Assembly (NCBI GenBank): GCA_026182355.1
Contig: JAPFBL010000068.1
Location: forward strand, 2,807,001-2,871,000
Length of the DNA: 64,000 bases
Origin: Hermatobates lingyangjiaoensis
Taxonomy: Eukaryota; Arthropoda; Insecta; Hemiptera; Hermatobatidae
Direction: 5' to 3'
The translations under genes and the position numbers were made by a program. This document shows positions 25,480 through 38,998 of the stretch, in pieces (position 1 is the first letter of the stretch; every line of letters starts with the position of its first letter). The notes beneath the pieces were generated by a model. That model made no database searches. It had not been told where the DNA came from and saw only the letters and a program-made list of their open reading frames with translations.

Positions 25480-25709
25480 CTGATGCAGTATTGAGCGATA
25501 TGCTACCACTCTACAGCGCAGGTTTGGCATTATGCGACTATTATCTGTTTTTGAACATCAAAAATTAAGTTAATAAGTGACGTGTTCAGAGGTTTTCAAA
25601 ACCAGAAGCTACAGTTGAGGCATTAATAGTGGGATTAATGCTCGCTAACTGGTTTGACCGAGTTGAAAAGTGTGTTACTTTGAAGGGTGGGTATGTTGAA
25701 AAGCATTGA
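25480..25709 (+). pseudogene. Mariner-family transposase C-terminal relic
   Basis: A plus-strand frame reads LYSAGLALCDYYLFLNIKN, matching the YSPDLAPCDYxLF block that holds the third catalytic aspartate (here codon 25536-25538) of mariner DD34D transposases. After two in-frame stops (25566, 25578) the same frame continues RVQRFSKPEATVEAL, then LANWFDRVEKCVTLKGGYVEK. This corresponds to the usual mariner end (..RW.KCI...GDYVEK) and finishes at a stop at 25707-25709. The aspartate is kept, but stops and substitutions make it inactive. No inverted termini were found, and upstream parts are unrecognisable. Confidence 0.75.
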
Positions 25710-28700
25710 AGCCGTTTGTTTAATTATAGGTTCGTTTTTACACCTTTTCTAAAAACTTGCAGTGTGGTTTTTGTACCCACTATGTCGATATACAGAGATC
25801 AAATATAAATATGATATCCAAAGAAATATTTTGAGTGCTAAAATTAAAAACAATTAAACTTTTTTTTAATGTGTTTTTGAGATTTGGCCTGAGTAACATT
25901 TTTGGTGTTGTTACCACTCGGTAAGTTCATCAAGGAGTCAAGTAAAATGGAAAATTATCCAACATAAATGGCAAACGAGAGACATATTGAATACGGATAG
26001 CTCTAGCTCAAGTTAAGTAACATTTTGTGTGCGTTGGCTGTTCTGGTAATGCGACTGGCCCATTACTAATGGGTGCCTTATCTTGAATGAGCCGCACATC
26101 TACCTCTTGTCTAGCACAATAGGTTTAAACCCTGTAACTCTATATGTTGGGTAAAACAGAGGACAAATTAAAGTGACAAGTTACATTTTGATATTCCCTT
26201 GTGTTATTTAAAATCTTCCTTGAAAACCTTGTTTTCAAAATCTATTGATAATTATTAACAATTTTATTCTAATGCACTTATATACGTATTTTATGTTCCT
26301 AATGTTTATTAACATTTTAATGGAGAATAGAGACAATAATCTATCACTTAGATAACTTTACTGAGTGATCGACAGAAATAATTTTAATCTTCAACTTGGT
26401 ACGAGAAAATTAAAAAGCGCTGTCCTTTTTAACAGATTATTGCTCTTGCTATAATCCTCATTACCTGTTCGAATTAGTTCTATCATTTTAAAGTTTCAAA
26501 ATTCATTAAAAGACAATTGTGTTTACTTGAAGTGTTAAATTTCAATCCAGTTCTCTTGTTTAAAACTTTTAACAATTCCCGCTTGTGCACCTGTTTAGAA
26601 AATTATTTTAATTAAAGTTCCACTCAATTAAACAAATACCTCCGTTTTAATTGAATCTAAAAGTTTAACATCTGTCTAAAAGTTTTAAATAAATAGTCTT
26701 CAGGTTTAGTCGTCTAGTTCGTTACTATTTTTCGGGTTTCTACGAAAAATGTTTCAGTAAGAAAGGGATTCCCTATAGATATTTAATTTAAGAAACTTCA
26801 AAATAAAGTAATGCAATCATATTTGGCCAGTAAATACCCAAAAGAATTGGTTTGGAAAGCGTAAAACAATTGCATGCTTCATGAGAAAATAATTTAAATT
26901 GAAATGTGTATGCAGAACGATTTCCTCATTTCCTTTCATCACTAAACCATTAAAGGTTTTAGTGAGTTAGTCACAGTATGTGGATGTGTTTGTGTCTGTT
27001 TTTACACGGCCACAATATACATCCAATCTCACAGAATTGTCACAGTAATAGAGCTATACACCTTATATTTAATGTAGTGTTTAAAATTTTTGAAAAATAC
27101 TAAAAAAGTTTCTACATCCAAATGTTTAATAAAATCAACAGGGCAGGACGCATCCTACTGAACCTATATCCCAATCCAATATTCTGGCCCTTGGTGAACC
27201 CCCCTCCTCACATATCCTCAGTCCCGCTGTTGTGAGACCAGACATCCGTGATATATATCACTGTCGTCCAATTCAAATCATGTTGTCACAGCTGAGGTGC
27301 CCAACAGCCCTGATTCTATTCACCTACCTGTATTGTTTAAGTTTCAAAACTTCAATATTTGATTCCATTTCTAAGATCAAGTGGCTCTTATTTCAAAATA
27401 TTGTATCTGACATTTTCTTCCTCGAGGAATTTCTTCAAAACACTCATCCACAAATTGATCTGTTCATCAAAAAAGACAGCTTAACTCGAAAAGACACTTA
27501 ACTCTCTAAACAAACCTTCCACCCTGTAATAGCATAATTAAATAAGAGTAAACTAAGGAAATTGTATCAGTTATATTCTCTAGAGATAGATGAAGGCAGT
27601 TTAACATAGGTCTACAACAGCAGACACTACAAAACTCATTGTTTTGTTACCATGGCCTGAGTGACAGCCTGTATAGGAATATGAGCTACGAAATACTGGC
27701 TCCATGAGAATACTCTTAAGAGAGAAGTCTAGTCCTCTTATGCACGAGGCCGGAAAAATTCTTATCTTATTTCGTCAAATCAATGACCTTGACAGCCCCG
27801 CCCTAAGTCGAATATCCTCGAAATAGTCTATGTTATAATTGCCACCCCCTGACCCCTCAATATTCTTTTCTTTCCCTTCTACTAAGCTCTCATCGCCAAG
27901 AAGGCAGTTCTAACAGTATTCCCGTGAGGCTACCGCAGTCAGTTCTTTTAACCTGTTAGGTATAGAAAGGCAGATATTTTCAAGCAAAGAAGTAGGACAA
28001 ATTTCAGTGTTTCTAACAGATGTTATGGTTATGTTTTTCCCGTTAAATCCGACCTGGGTAAAACCACCTAGGTCTGGGAGACTGGGTCTGTTTTGTTGTC
28101 AAATTATGGGACAGTGCAGCAGAAAGCAATTCGAACTCCTGTTTGAATTAATTTATTTTTATATGAAGGCTTTAAAAATATAAGAACTTATATTTTCCGA
28201 AATTGAGTAAATATTACTTTTAACTGATTACACAACTTTTGAATGAAGAGTGTTCACATTTTTCATTCTTTTTATTTTCTGATGAATCTAGTTTTCGAAT
28301 ATAAATTGAAATCACTTACAAAAATATGTTTTTCTTATAAATATTTCCATTTTTCTTTAATAAGTGATCTTATTTTAATGTGATATTGAGTTAACTGTTA
28401 AATGTATAAATTTAATTTGAAATGCAATCAACTTTAATTAATACCACAACGTCCTGTTCCAGTATCTTTCATTATGTACAAATTTTTGACACGTTTTTAA
28501 ATGATCTTTAGAAATTTGGTTATACAGTTAATATTTTTTTTTCTTCAGATTAATATAAGTATTTTTTAATTGGATTTCATCAACTCCAGTGGAAGGAATA
28601 AGGTTATGAATAGCGTAATAAGCTGAACAAATAGTATTACTATATTATAATATTTTAAACAGTTGTTGTTTTAAGGGGTTTTCTTGAAGTTATTAATGCA

Positions 28701-29361
28701 CAGCTTATTGAAATATCAAAGAAAAATAGAAGAATTGTGCTCTGATATTAAACGTTTGATGTTAAGTTTATTTAAAAATGCGTTCTTTATTTTACATAGA
28801 TTAGTTCTAAATAGCGAGTAGTTATGTGTTCTGACTGAACGTTAAAAGTCTATGTGTTTAAGGCCTTACTAGTGGGTAGAACTGAATTTATTTTTTTTCT
28901 TCATACCCAAGTACTTGTTTAGATTGGGTATGTCTGGAAAGCGTGCCGTGAACAGAAGAAAACAAATATAATTACAGTAAGACCAAGTTGCACTAATATC
29001 AAGGGCTATCTATCTTGTGTGCTCTGCCAACTGACAGCAAGTCTCGAAAAACCCAGCCTTGATTCATTGCAATACCAGTCCAGGTTTTAACAGTTCGCTT
29101 TTTCTCCTCATTCCAATTGCTTTCCTAGCCTTCCCCACCCCTCCCCCCCACAACTCGATATCCGTCTAGAACTCAGATTCTGTTTTTTGCTATATTGCAT
29201 GCATAATATGGCAAGAAAACTCAACATTACTATTTGTAAGCATATTATTTAAGGTCTAATTTTTATATTATTAAAAAAATCTATTTTTTCTAAAATTTAT
29301 TTAAATAATGAACTATTTAATTTATATTGATATAGTTTCTCGACCACTGATATTTCAAATT

Positions 29362-29437
29362 CACATAAGGGGTTATTGAGGATGGTGATCAGGAGTTGTA
29401 TGTTTTATGACCAAAATCCTCAATAACCCCTTATGTG
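29362..29437. repeat. Short hairpin, 21-bp perfect arms
   Basis: CACATAAGGGGTTATTGAGG A at 29362-29382 and its complement at 29417-29437. No hammerhead core inside. Confidence 0.85.
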
Positions 29438-29966
29438 TATTTAATTTATATATTTCGACATTGCATTATAAATAATGTCAATTGTTGCTTCATATTTTCA
29501 AATATAAATTAATTCAGTTGTTTATATTTGATATATCTTATTATTTTGATATTGATAAAGAAATTAAATTAATAAATTTCCTACTTCAAAGGATAGGAAT
29601 TTTAATTAAAGTAAAGTTAACGAATCGGACAAATAATAAGTGGAACTGTGTAGTGACTTTTTTAAGTATTATGTGTTCTCTTGCTGTGATTTTCTTCGCA
29701 GGTTTCTACAGTTTTAGTTTTTCCACAATTCTTTTTCTAGAATTGGGTATCTTTTAGTTCCTAATATTTAATGGGATTATTTTACTGCTCTGTTGAATGG
29801 TTATTGTAATCGTGTACTTATTGGTAAAATAGAAAACATTTATCAACATATGTAAGCGTGAATGTAGTGGTGGTACTGGTAATGGAAATTGACGTTAAAG
29901 AAGGTACTTCAAACTACATTTTATATCTAAAATGATATGTCATTTTGTGAGGTATATTGAGTTTAC

Positions 29967-30294
29967 CTCTTGGACGAAGATCCAGACGCGCATGACGTAG
30001 GAGGGGAGGTTGAGGCAGATGAAGACGGTGGAGACGACGAGGAGCATTTGGGTGACCTTTGTCTGGGAGGCAGAGGCGCGGCGACGTTCAGGCTTGCAGC
30101 TGGCACGCCGGCCCTTGGTCATGGAGCGGCGCACGCGGGCGAGCCGCCAGACGGTGCGCGAGATGAGCACGTTCAGCACCACGATCACCACGAACGGCAC
30201 CAGCAGCGTGATCACGAAGTCCATGTGGTTCAGCATGGTGGCGAGGTCTTTCCAGATTGGTTCCAAGTCGCACACCTCCATCTTCATCGTGTTG
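29967..30294 (-). CDS. CNMaR-like: Peptide GPCR, coding exon 3 (ECL2, TM5, ICL3, TM6)
   Basis: This exon encodes the last base of codon 163 and residues 164-272. The acceptor is ttttacag|C and the donor is CAAGAG|GTAAAC (phase 0). N163-N-T is a glycosylation site in extracellular loop 2. C171 in EVCDL is the expected partner of C88. TM5 (about 187-210) has the conserved P196 in LLVPF. Intracellular loop 3 (about 211-241) is strongly basic with several R/K-R-x-S sites that could be phosphorylated. TM6 (about 243-270) reads TQMLLVVSTVFICLNLPSYV. P260 is kept, but the tryptophan toggle of the usual CWxP motif is replaced by N258. This LNLPS form is shared by a subset of arthropod peptide receptors including CNMamide-type. 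Open frames on the opposite strand here are shadows caused by the high GC content. Confidence 0.94.
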
Positions 30295-30659
30295 CTGTAA
30301 AATAGACACTTCTGCTAAAATGCCATCAAGAAACGTAACCGAGTATCTAGATAAGTCGGCCAATCGTCTGAGAAATCATTCTTCTGTAATATGAGTAATA
30401 TCATTAGAAGACTGAACATATATTAGGAAATACAATATGGGTTTGGCTAATAGCTGGCTTACATAACAGGGGTCTACTGCTAATGATAAATATGCATTCT
30501 TAAATAGCAGAGCATATTCTGCATTCACGATTTCTTTCAAATAGTTCTTTTTTTCTAATCACATTTCTATGCTGCGAAGGCCATGAAAATAACAAATTTC
30601 CTAGGGACATACTGGAGGCAATAAGATAGTCCAATAACTGATTTTATATATTAATGATC

Positions 30660-31740
30660 TAACTATAACTAAATTATAGAAGAAAACACAAGCTTTCGGC
30701 CTCTTAGGTCATCTTCAGGTAAATGAAAATAAAAGAATGGTCAAATTACAACAATGAACAGTTAAGATAAGATAAAATTCAATTAGAAATATACCACAGA
30801 CAGTTCAAAACACAGAAATAACAATTGGTAAATCCACGTCGAACTGTCGCTCCTAGCGTACAGGAGGTTAACCTCACATCACTCATTCTTTGATAATTTA
30901 ATTTTAGGATCAAAGTTCCAACATGCCACTGGCTTATAAAGTCGGTTATGGGCATTTCTCCTTGATGTAGATGTCTTCCAGAATCTGCAGCTGCAGTTAA
31001 TTTCTATTAGAACTTAAAATAGAAGTTCCATCCACTAGGGACGATCGGTGTTCTTTCTCTAAGTGTGCTTTCGGTGTTCCAGAAGCGAAGTGAGTTGTGA
31101 GACGCCTTGAGAGTTTAGTTGTGGTCATGCCGATGTATCAGGATGGTAGGGTTGCGCAGTCCCTTTCTTTACAAATAAATTGACAAACGGCATGGCTCCG
31201 CTGAACTTCAAGTGTCTCCTTCTTGCAATTATTTTTTATCAGTAGGTTGCTCGACTTTTTATTATTTATTATTATTTTATTATTAAGACATAGAGTGTCT
31301 ATTTCATTGGTGGTCTTTACAAGCCCCGCTATGATTTTATGTAGCGCTTGCTCGTCTTGTTTGTATTGGGTGGACATATAAGAACGGTAGTACAGTGCTA
31401 TCGTTTCACCCTTGGTCAGTTCTTCTTTCCCACCTCAGGAATACCATCTGTACATGTGCTTTGCGATTTCTTTGTCCACATCTTTATTGTAGTAGCCGTT
31501 TTTTACCAGTACCTGGTTGGTTTTGTCATGATCTTTATGTATGCTACTCCAATCGCTGCAGTGAATTATAGCTCTTCTGACATAGGCACTAATGGCAACT
31601 CTTTTATACCTAATGGGGCACTCATTTTACCCATTCAGGTAATGTCCAGCGTTGGTGGGCTCAGCGTAGACTTCCTCTTGGAAACTGCCAATTCCACTTC
31701 TAACGAGCACATCCAAGAATATAAATGTTGCTAACACATA
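30660..31740 (-). mobile_element. Penelope-like retroelement, 5'-truncated and frame-broken
   Basis: Read on the minus strand, this carries the C-terminal part of a PLE polyprotein. It runs from FLDVLVRSG and PTNAGHYLNG (end of the reverse transcriptase region), through AYVRRAIIHCSDW, IALYYRSYMSTQYK and SSNLLIKNNC, to YIGMTTTKLSRRLTTHF, the start of the GIY-YIG endonuclease. Internal stops (after HYLNG, after RWYS, after TLPS) show it is dead. The clearest open stretch is 31377-31138. The coding remnant is followed by about 300 bases of non-coding tail ending in a hammerhead-like motif at 30685-30723. The reverse-transcriptase core upstream of FLDVLV is missing. PLEs are retroelements that combine a telomerase-like reverse transcriptase with a GIY-YIG nuclease. 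Family assignment rests on motif recognition by eye. Confidence 0.85.
30685..30723 (-). ncRNA. Hammerhead-like motif in the 3' tail of the 31-kb PLE
   Basis: Minus strand: CTGAAGA, T, stem II GACCT-AAG-AGGCC with one mismatch, GAA, box AGCT, T, GTG. Core at 30694-30718. It links the motif directly to a recognisable PLE. Confidence 0.48.
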
Positions 31741-34700
31741 TTGTTAATAATAAATGAAGATTTTAATATTAAATTGAACAGAATTAACAGTTTAAATTCT
31801 TCCTCGGTCATACTGTTCAAATAATAAGAAAATAAATTGAATCATATTTGGGATAGGAACTATGACTGGAGCTAATAACATTTAATAAAAATATGGTAAT
31901 CTAAAGAAGCGGTATTGTTGACCAATCTTCCTTGACTGGTCTGACACTCCTCTAACCATGGGTGCATGCATTAAAAAGACGTCAGTCTAAACTGCTGACG
32001 GGCTGAATATATTTTTATTCTGTATTCACCATTATTAAAAATACATTTTCCCAAATTTACTATGTCTTTCATTCTCCTGATTTACGTTAGTTTCCCTTAT
32101 TTTATTTTTATTAGTAGTTTATCAAATATAATTAAATACAAGAGACTATTTTAAACGCTAGTCAGTAAGACTTCATGCATTATATGCAGGTAGGAGCAAA
32201 ATAAGCAAGAAGGAAAACTTTATATTGCTATGTCATAAAAATTGTTAGTTATCCTGTCACTGTAGAAGTGGTACTGCAGATTTAAATTGTAATATTCAGG
32301 TGTTTAAGTCAATTTTTAACTAAGTTCTTAGGTAAAAATTAGGTTTTTTTTTTGGTGCTATCATTATTAAGTGTGGGTGACATTCTTATTAAGTTTACAA
32401 GGGTGCTAACATTTCGATCAAGTTTCTGTATTATAAGTGTTGAATCTCAAATGTAATAGTTCATTGGTTTTCAATTTCAAAAATCCATACTTCTTTTAAT
32501 TTACATACTCACTTTTTAATGCAGAATATGTACACTTGTAACATTATAAGTTGCAACTTTTCACCTTTTTAAAGTTGGGTACTCGTTGATAATTATATGA
32601 TTTCTTATATTTTCTTTTGAATTGTAGGCCTATAAAAAGATTTTGTTTAAAACTGAAATGTAGGATATGGAAGTTTATGAAAGCTGTCAGGAAAAATGTC
32701 TGATAAATATTGTTTATTCTATTTTATTCCAATATCGATACCTTTATCAAGTTATATGTATGAGCATTATGTTCGAAAATTTGAAGATTATTATTGCTAA
32801 TGAAAATGTATTAACCTCTTTTTATAATCGTTACAATTGTCTCACATCTATAGTAGTGAATAAATTTTGATTGGTAGGTTTTCAATTTTTCAAAAACTAA
32901 ATTTAAAACCTGTTCGATTTTTATATTTGAGTTCAGAATATAAAAGATCTGTTTATATTCCGATGTAAGCTATCCTCCATAATTTAATCATTTTTAATTT
33001 CATTATTGTAAAACATTAGTTATGTAATAATTCTTTGTTTCTAATTTACATAATTGATTTAAAATACGAGTAAATGTATATGTATGGAGGTTTGATTTTA
33101 ACTTGATAGTGGAGCGTTCCCAAATTTGAAATTGTTAATATATATTAATAAAATGCAAATACGATGTTAAAAGCAAATCAAGGTATTAACCGTACTAGCA
33201 ATTGTGAAGGTAAACAAAGTGAGGGGTTTTGATGAGTCTTTGCAAAAAGGAAGCTAGAGTGGGGGAAAGAAGAGAGGGAGCTAAGGGATACAGGTTGAAA
33301 AGGGTTCATTAATTGAGAGGAAACAGGAAAATTGGAGCAAAAGACAATAGCTGTCTTATTTATGTTGAATTAGAACGTATTTGAATTCCCTTGGATTAAA
33401 TACGAACAAACAGTGTAAAACGAAGAATTTATTTTAAATTTTGAGTTATATGCAGTCACTACAATGAAAATGTCAAGACTAGGAACAATAATGGTAATGA
33501 AGCAGAAAGAAGAAATAATCCAATGGCTACCCTTCTTGACAAGAAACTTCAAGGAAAACACCATGAATAAATATGACATTGAGTGAACTACAGAGTGAGT
33601 TCACTGTATTTGCCTGTGACCTCTTGAAAAGTTGCTGGGGGTTTTAACTACAATGGTAGTGAGTGGGGAATCTCTTTACCAGGGTAGAGGATTGCTTTGT
33701 TCCTAGTAAAGAAGTGTGATATTAGTAAGATCATTGGTATTTATTTCACGTCGTTTTCACTTCTTTTTCCTTTGACTTGTGTCTGTATTTGTAACTACGA
33801 CATAGTGACAGGTCTCATAATTGTAGGTCATTAACCGCTTGATGGGTGGACTGAGGGGTTGAGTTTGCTATTCAGCTCAGGCAATGGTAAGATCTGCTAG
33901 AGATTCTCTGGTTTAGCTTTCATGAGATTTTCGTGTACTCATTAATCACTAGTCAGGTAGTGTATCGCTGTGTTGATTTCAGTTTGATATGAATGTCTAA
34001 TTTCATTACTATCCCGTAAAGGACAAGCACCCTTTGCATACACTTTGTACATTCCTAATGGCGAACTTGTTACTTTTTGGTGCCTACACTAAATCGAGAG
34101 CTCAGCAGATCCTCACAGAGCCCAATTATATTCTAAGTGAGTTCTATGAGTAAAGTAATCAGACACACTACTAAAAAAGATTACATCAAACCACATACTT
34201 TTTTCCTTTATAAAATAAATATCCTCCTAAGGTGCTAAAATTCTTTCTAAAATCTCCCAATGCTGCCTGCTGATTAACTGTATATATGCAGATAATTAAA
34301 AAGAACAAAAATACGTATCCATATCTGCGATAGTTCACTACAACATAGACTGCGTAAAGTAAGTTTGAGCAGAAATTATTGGTATACATATCGAAACCTG
34401 TCTCCATGAATGTCCAGTACTAACATAAACTCGACAGTTCGTAATTGATTTTCTAAGAAATTGCATGCTGTATCTTGGATGGGTCATATGTTTTACTCCA
34501 GGTATATAAACTGCAGGTTTTATTACTGCCTTAAAATTGTGTCCCTTTACCATCTGTGGAGCACTATTGGCTCTTAGGACTGAGTACAAATTTCATAACA
34601 AAATTTACTTATAACATAACTCATAACAAAATTTACTTAGGGTCGTCTCAAAGATTTATCGCTTGTAGCTTAAATTAATTGCTTTATTTAATGCGATTAT

Positions 34701-37081
34701 AACTTTAAAAAGTTATAGGTGTACTATATAAGATATCCTCCTTTAGTCATTGTTGTGGGATATAAGATACGATGGTCATTTATCTACTAAGTAACCCCTT
34801 CAGTGATCCTTTTCAGTATTCACCGTTCATCGTGCAATATGAACTCTTCAAGTTGGTATTACTCATTGTTGTGTGACCTCCAGTTCCCATTAGTCTGTTT
34901 TTCATGTTGAATCGATAATCAAGAGAACAGAATGGAATGATATGACCATGAATTTACTTGGTGTAACTACACCTAGCTCAGACATACTTGTATTTTGCTA
35001 AAAAGTATATCGAATCTAGGCTAACGGACTATTCGTGGTTAGATCAATATGCTTGTAGAAATATGCTTTACATAAATCCCTTTCCTATCTTTGTATATGT
35101 ATTAAAAGAAATAGACGGAGCCATTCTTAAAACTTTCACTTATCGCGGTATTGGAAACTTTTTCGTACCCGCATTATATTAATGAAATTCGGTTTTTCAT
35201 CATCGTCTAATGATAACAAAAAGACTTTTAATTAGTCAATTCTAAGTCTGAATAGAGATAAAATATGATATAGAGGACAATTAAGTTTTCTGAAAGTAGA
35301 ATAAAGGATTCTTCGTCATTTGGGCAGAGAATAGACTTGACATTGTTCCTTGTCTGGAAGTCCTAGTAGTAGTAGACCTCTTTTTCTAAGACGAATCTTA
35401 TTGTACTTCCTCCTTCTTTTACACGATGTCAATTAATCTCTTCTGTATCGTCTAACAAAGGCTGGTTGTACTGATGGCTTATCGAGGAAGAATGGATCGT
35501 CTTAAAGGAATATCCACTTGTATTATTACCATTAACACATCTTCTGTAGAAGTTGTCTGCATACAATCTATAGCTATACACATACATAATACAATCATAA
35601 AACGATTTCCACTAGAAAAAAGTTATGAATAATATTATAAAATATTCTGGAAACCTCTTTTGTGTACAACTCTTGGACGCTTTATAAGTCACGCCTGACA
35701 GTGTTGATGACAGGTCGCGTGATTATATATAATTAATATGACATCACTAAATCACTCTATATAAGTCACACCTCATAAGTAACTCCGTGTATGACACAGC
35801 TGCCACTGCTGAGTGTTTGAAACTACTCTGTTTAAATCTTGCCTCAGATCATCCTAGATGCTGGTCTAATTTTTTTTATTAAAACAAGAACAAAATTAAG
35901 TACTACTTATTTTCTTCTTGTTGTTTTAAATGTTTTCATTAAAGGCTTCACTAGTCAAGGCATTAATTTTCATTCCCTTTCTATTTGACCCTATGATGTA
36001 GATTAGATATAGTGAAATAAGTACTTTTATTAGTTCTTATCGGAATCAAGCAACTCGGTAAGTGGCAAGATAATTATAACACATGTGTTATGCTTCTTTT
36101 CCTCCAACTATTTTTTCTCATGAATAGTGTAGGACGTTAATATAATAAAATAATGTTTTTTTTGTTCAGTCATTTATTCCAGTAATCTTTTTTTAGATTT
36201 CTTGATCAACTTTTTTTAACACTTGTTTGATAAAAAAGAATTTAATTAATAATGCCTTAAATAAGCTTGGATGAATTGAAACGTCAGTTATTTAAATTTG
36301 GTTACTTTGCTATTTAAAGAAGCTTGCATTAAACGCAATTGCGGAAGGAATATAAATTTATTATCTATGCAGGTTTAAATTCTTTAATATCAAAATTAGG
36401 TTAGTTTTTTTTCAGTAGACTTTTCAACTGGCTATGTTTTTAACGCTAATTAAGGCCATTTTACAACGGAAATCCTAAGATTTTACTGTACTCTTATTTT
36501 TGCTGGTATTTAATGGGATAGAATAGACTGGTAAGTGTAAAAAAGAGCAGATTATTTATGATCAGAGGGAACTATGAATTCTGGTTAACATGCCTGAAGG
36601 ATGATAATTTTAATAATTTTTTTGTGTGAATAAAATGTTCTTCTGAAGAGAAAATAGCGAAATATATCAGGGGAATCTGACGTTTTTGAATTAGTTCAAG
36701 TATTCCCTTGTGAAAGAGGTTGAAGGATCGATGTTATTAGCGTCAAACGCTTCTAATGTCGACGTGATTCCGTTAGGAGTTGATCAATTAATCTCACAAA
36801 TGCCGTTTATATCGAGTGCTCAGCAATACTGTTAAGTGGGCGAGTCACTCACAGGGCTAGCGCTGTACTTAGTAATCAAGCCCTACCATAGTATTTCCCA
36901 TCAACATTCAATTAATGGAAGCTCGTCTTCAAATTGAATATTTTTAAAAAAAAATATAGCTTGATTGAAGGCCGGTTTGAATAATATACTTTTAATGGAG
37001 CACATGATAAATTGATACATGACAGAAAGTGTTGACATTACAATGTGTCATTGCAAGGAATAAATCAACGGAATGAGCATT

Positions 37082-37702
37082 TTAAAGCTGGTCGGTATAA
37101 ACATCGCAGAACAGAATTTCAATTTGAATGAAATAAAAAGCTTTTGTTTCGTGTCTTTTATGACAGTCTGTGTCTGAAGGAATATTTCCTGAGGAAAAAT
37201 TAAAAGTAAATAGAAGGAAAATCTGAACATGTGAAACTACATTCAAGTAGTAGTTCAGAGTCATATTAAAAAAAATAAGGTTAATTTTTAAACAATCTCT
37301 ACTAATCAAGTATAACAAAAGGGATTCGAATGAAATTAAGTTATTTAAAAATGTTGATTGGACCATTATATCTGAGGATGGTGGGGAAGCTAAGTTTTGC
37401 TGAAAAGTGAATTTATAACGACTTATCGGAAAGCTAATACTGTCAGTGAAATATCTTTTCATTAAAACACACTTGTAGTTGGCTTCAACGTGCGTGTCAT
37501 TGCAGCCCTGGCACGGCTTAGTTCTGACAATCGTTGTCTTGGCACCTTCTCCTCCCAGGCCTCTCCATGCATACCTGTGTCCCCATATCTTCCGTTTATT
37601 ATTTTTTGGGTAGTAAATATGTTTCTTAATTTTCTGAAGGTGACTATAAACTGTCCACATCGTACACTTCTCCGCTGGCCATGACCCACGTTTACAGTCC
37701 AC
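37082..37702 (-). other. Unassigned 206-codon open frame
   Basis: This minus-strand frame starts MDCKRGSWPAEKC and contains WGHRYAWRGLGGEGAKTT and a CQGC pair. Its second half becomes AT-rich and hydrophobic, typical of intron sequence. A second frame (37788-37462) is open over the same first 240 bases. No domain is recognised. Its length is unusual for AT-rich DNA, but there is no clear splice signal or family. It may be a chance frame or an old repeat. Confidence 0.2.
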
Positions 37703-38628
37703 AACCTGCCGAGCTTACAGTTAACTCCATCAGAGTAGGCTATTATTGAAAAATGATATATATATATATTTATTGTAATTTGATACATTCATTTTATTTA
37801 AATAAGATTCGAGGGAAATGTTCTTTCTTTTTTACACTATTGAAATTCCTAAGTTAAATTGTGCTAAATAAATTAATAGTAGTAAACAGTGCGATATCAA
37901 ATATAGTGATTCTTATGACAAACAGGTTGCAAACAACGGGGAAAATATTTTATCTCGTGGAATTGCAACTCCGTCCGACCGAATTAGTATCATGTCCATG
38001 TCGATTATTTTGCGCTCTGGGAGATACACTTCCGAATGAGGTCTGCAGGAGACAAAGCCTGTGAGATAACGTAGTTTACTGTATTCCTAACAAATAGAGT
38101 TTTGTGGAAAAAAATTACAAGGCCTTTTCAGTTACAATTAAATATATAAATCGACTATGGGTGTTTTGTCCTGATAGAAGAAATGATTGAAAGACATCCT
38201 AATTGAAAAGCGCTGATTACCATTGATTAGAACGGATCGCTGGATAAAAGAAATCAAGTCGTGCTCCCTTCTAATCTAGTTAAGCAAAAAATATTGACTC
38301 TTTTCAGACCTTCTTCATTACTATTTAATCTGCTTCATTAGTAATTCACATCTGAACAAAGGTCTTGCCTACTGTAATACCTTTCTTTTTAAAGCGAAAT
38401 TCAAAGGATCCACTAAATATTAAAGCCTCTATTCAAAAATAAAACCTCAAATCCCTAAGACATAATTTTGAATTATGAATATCAACAAAATTCATCTTAG
38501 TTGTGAAAAACGAATAAACACGCAACTTCTTCATCTAGTTATGTAATATATGTATATATAACAAGTTTCACAGTAAACATGTGAAACAAAAGTCAACGTC
38601 TAAATCACAGTAAAAATTCAAAAATTTT

Positions 38629-38670
38629 ACTGAGATCTTTCAATTAAAACAACTCAGCTTACGTCAGAAT
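38629..38670 (-). ncRNA. Hammerhead-like motif (GACT/AGTC family), third copy
   Basis: Minus strand: CTGACGT (last base changed), a disrupted stem II, GAA, AGATCT, C, AGT. It keeps the full GAAA that the other two copies lack. Confidence 0.3.
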
Positions 38671-38742
38671 CTTACTCGTATGTGAATTAGGATCTTTTGA
38701 TTAAAGAGACATCTATTTATTTATATATAATATAATATATAT

Positions 38743-38998
38743 AAACGTTTCAGAGTAAGCTGTAGGTACATAGTAAGTACAAAGCACACTTGCAGTCTCT
38801 TATTTTTGGTTTAACCGTCATCAGGAAAGAAGAGATATAGACACCACGCACAGTTGCGAAAAGACGGTTGGAGACCCTCTTCTCAAGTGCGCTTAGTGTA
38901 CCTATCTCTTCTCTCCTCATGAAGGTTAAACCGAAAATTATAGGGTGTAAGTGTGTTTTTGTATTTACTGTGTACCTATAGTTTACTCTGAAACGTTT
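38743..38998. repeat. Diverged hairpin repeat
   Basis: The ends AAACGTTTCAGAGTAA... and ...TTACTCTGAAACGTTT are complementary. Inside are decayed cores (GGTTTAACCGTCATCAGG on the left, CCTCATGAAGGTTAAACCG on the right). It is an old member of the TCTC/GAGA family. Confidence 0.75.

Larger units (their letters stand above)
23750..29966 (-). other. Receptor intron 3 (about 6.2 kb)
   Basis: AT-rich intron between exons 3 and 4. It holds a mariner transposase relic (25.5-25.7 kb), a weak copy of a dispersed repeat (26.12-26.16 kb) and a short hairpin (29.36-29.44 kb). The remainder, including the slightly GC-richer 27.1-28.1 kb stretch, shows no recognisable gene. Confidence 0.85.

Noticed and set aside
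27120..27510. 89-codon frame and slightly GC-richer DNA in intron 3
   Set aside because: No family resemblance, no splice sites in phase with the receptor, and no repeat partner in the window.
29970..30363. Plus-strand and alternative minus-strand open frames over the third receptor exon
   Set aside because: Shadows of a GC-rich true exon. The chosen frame has clear TM5/TM6 motifs and matching splice phases.
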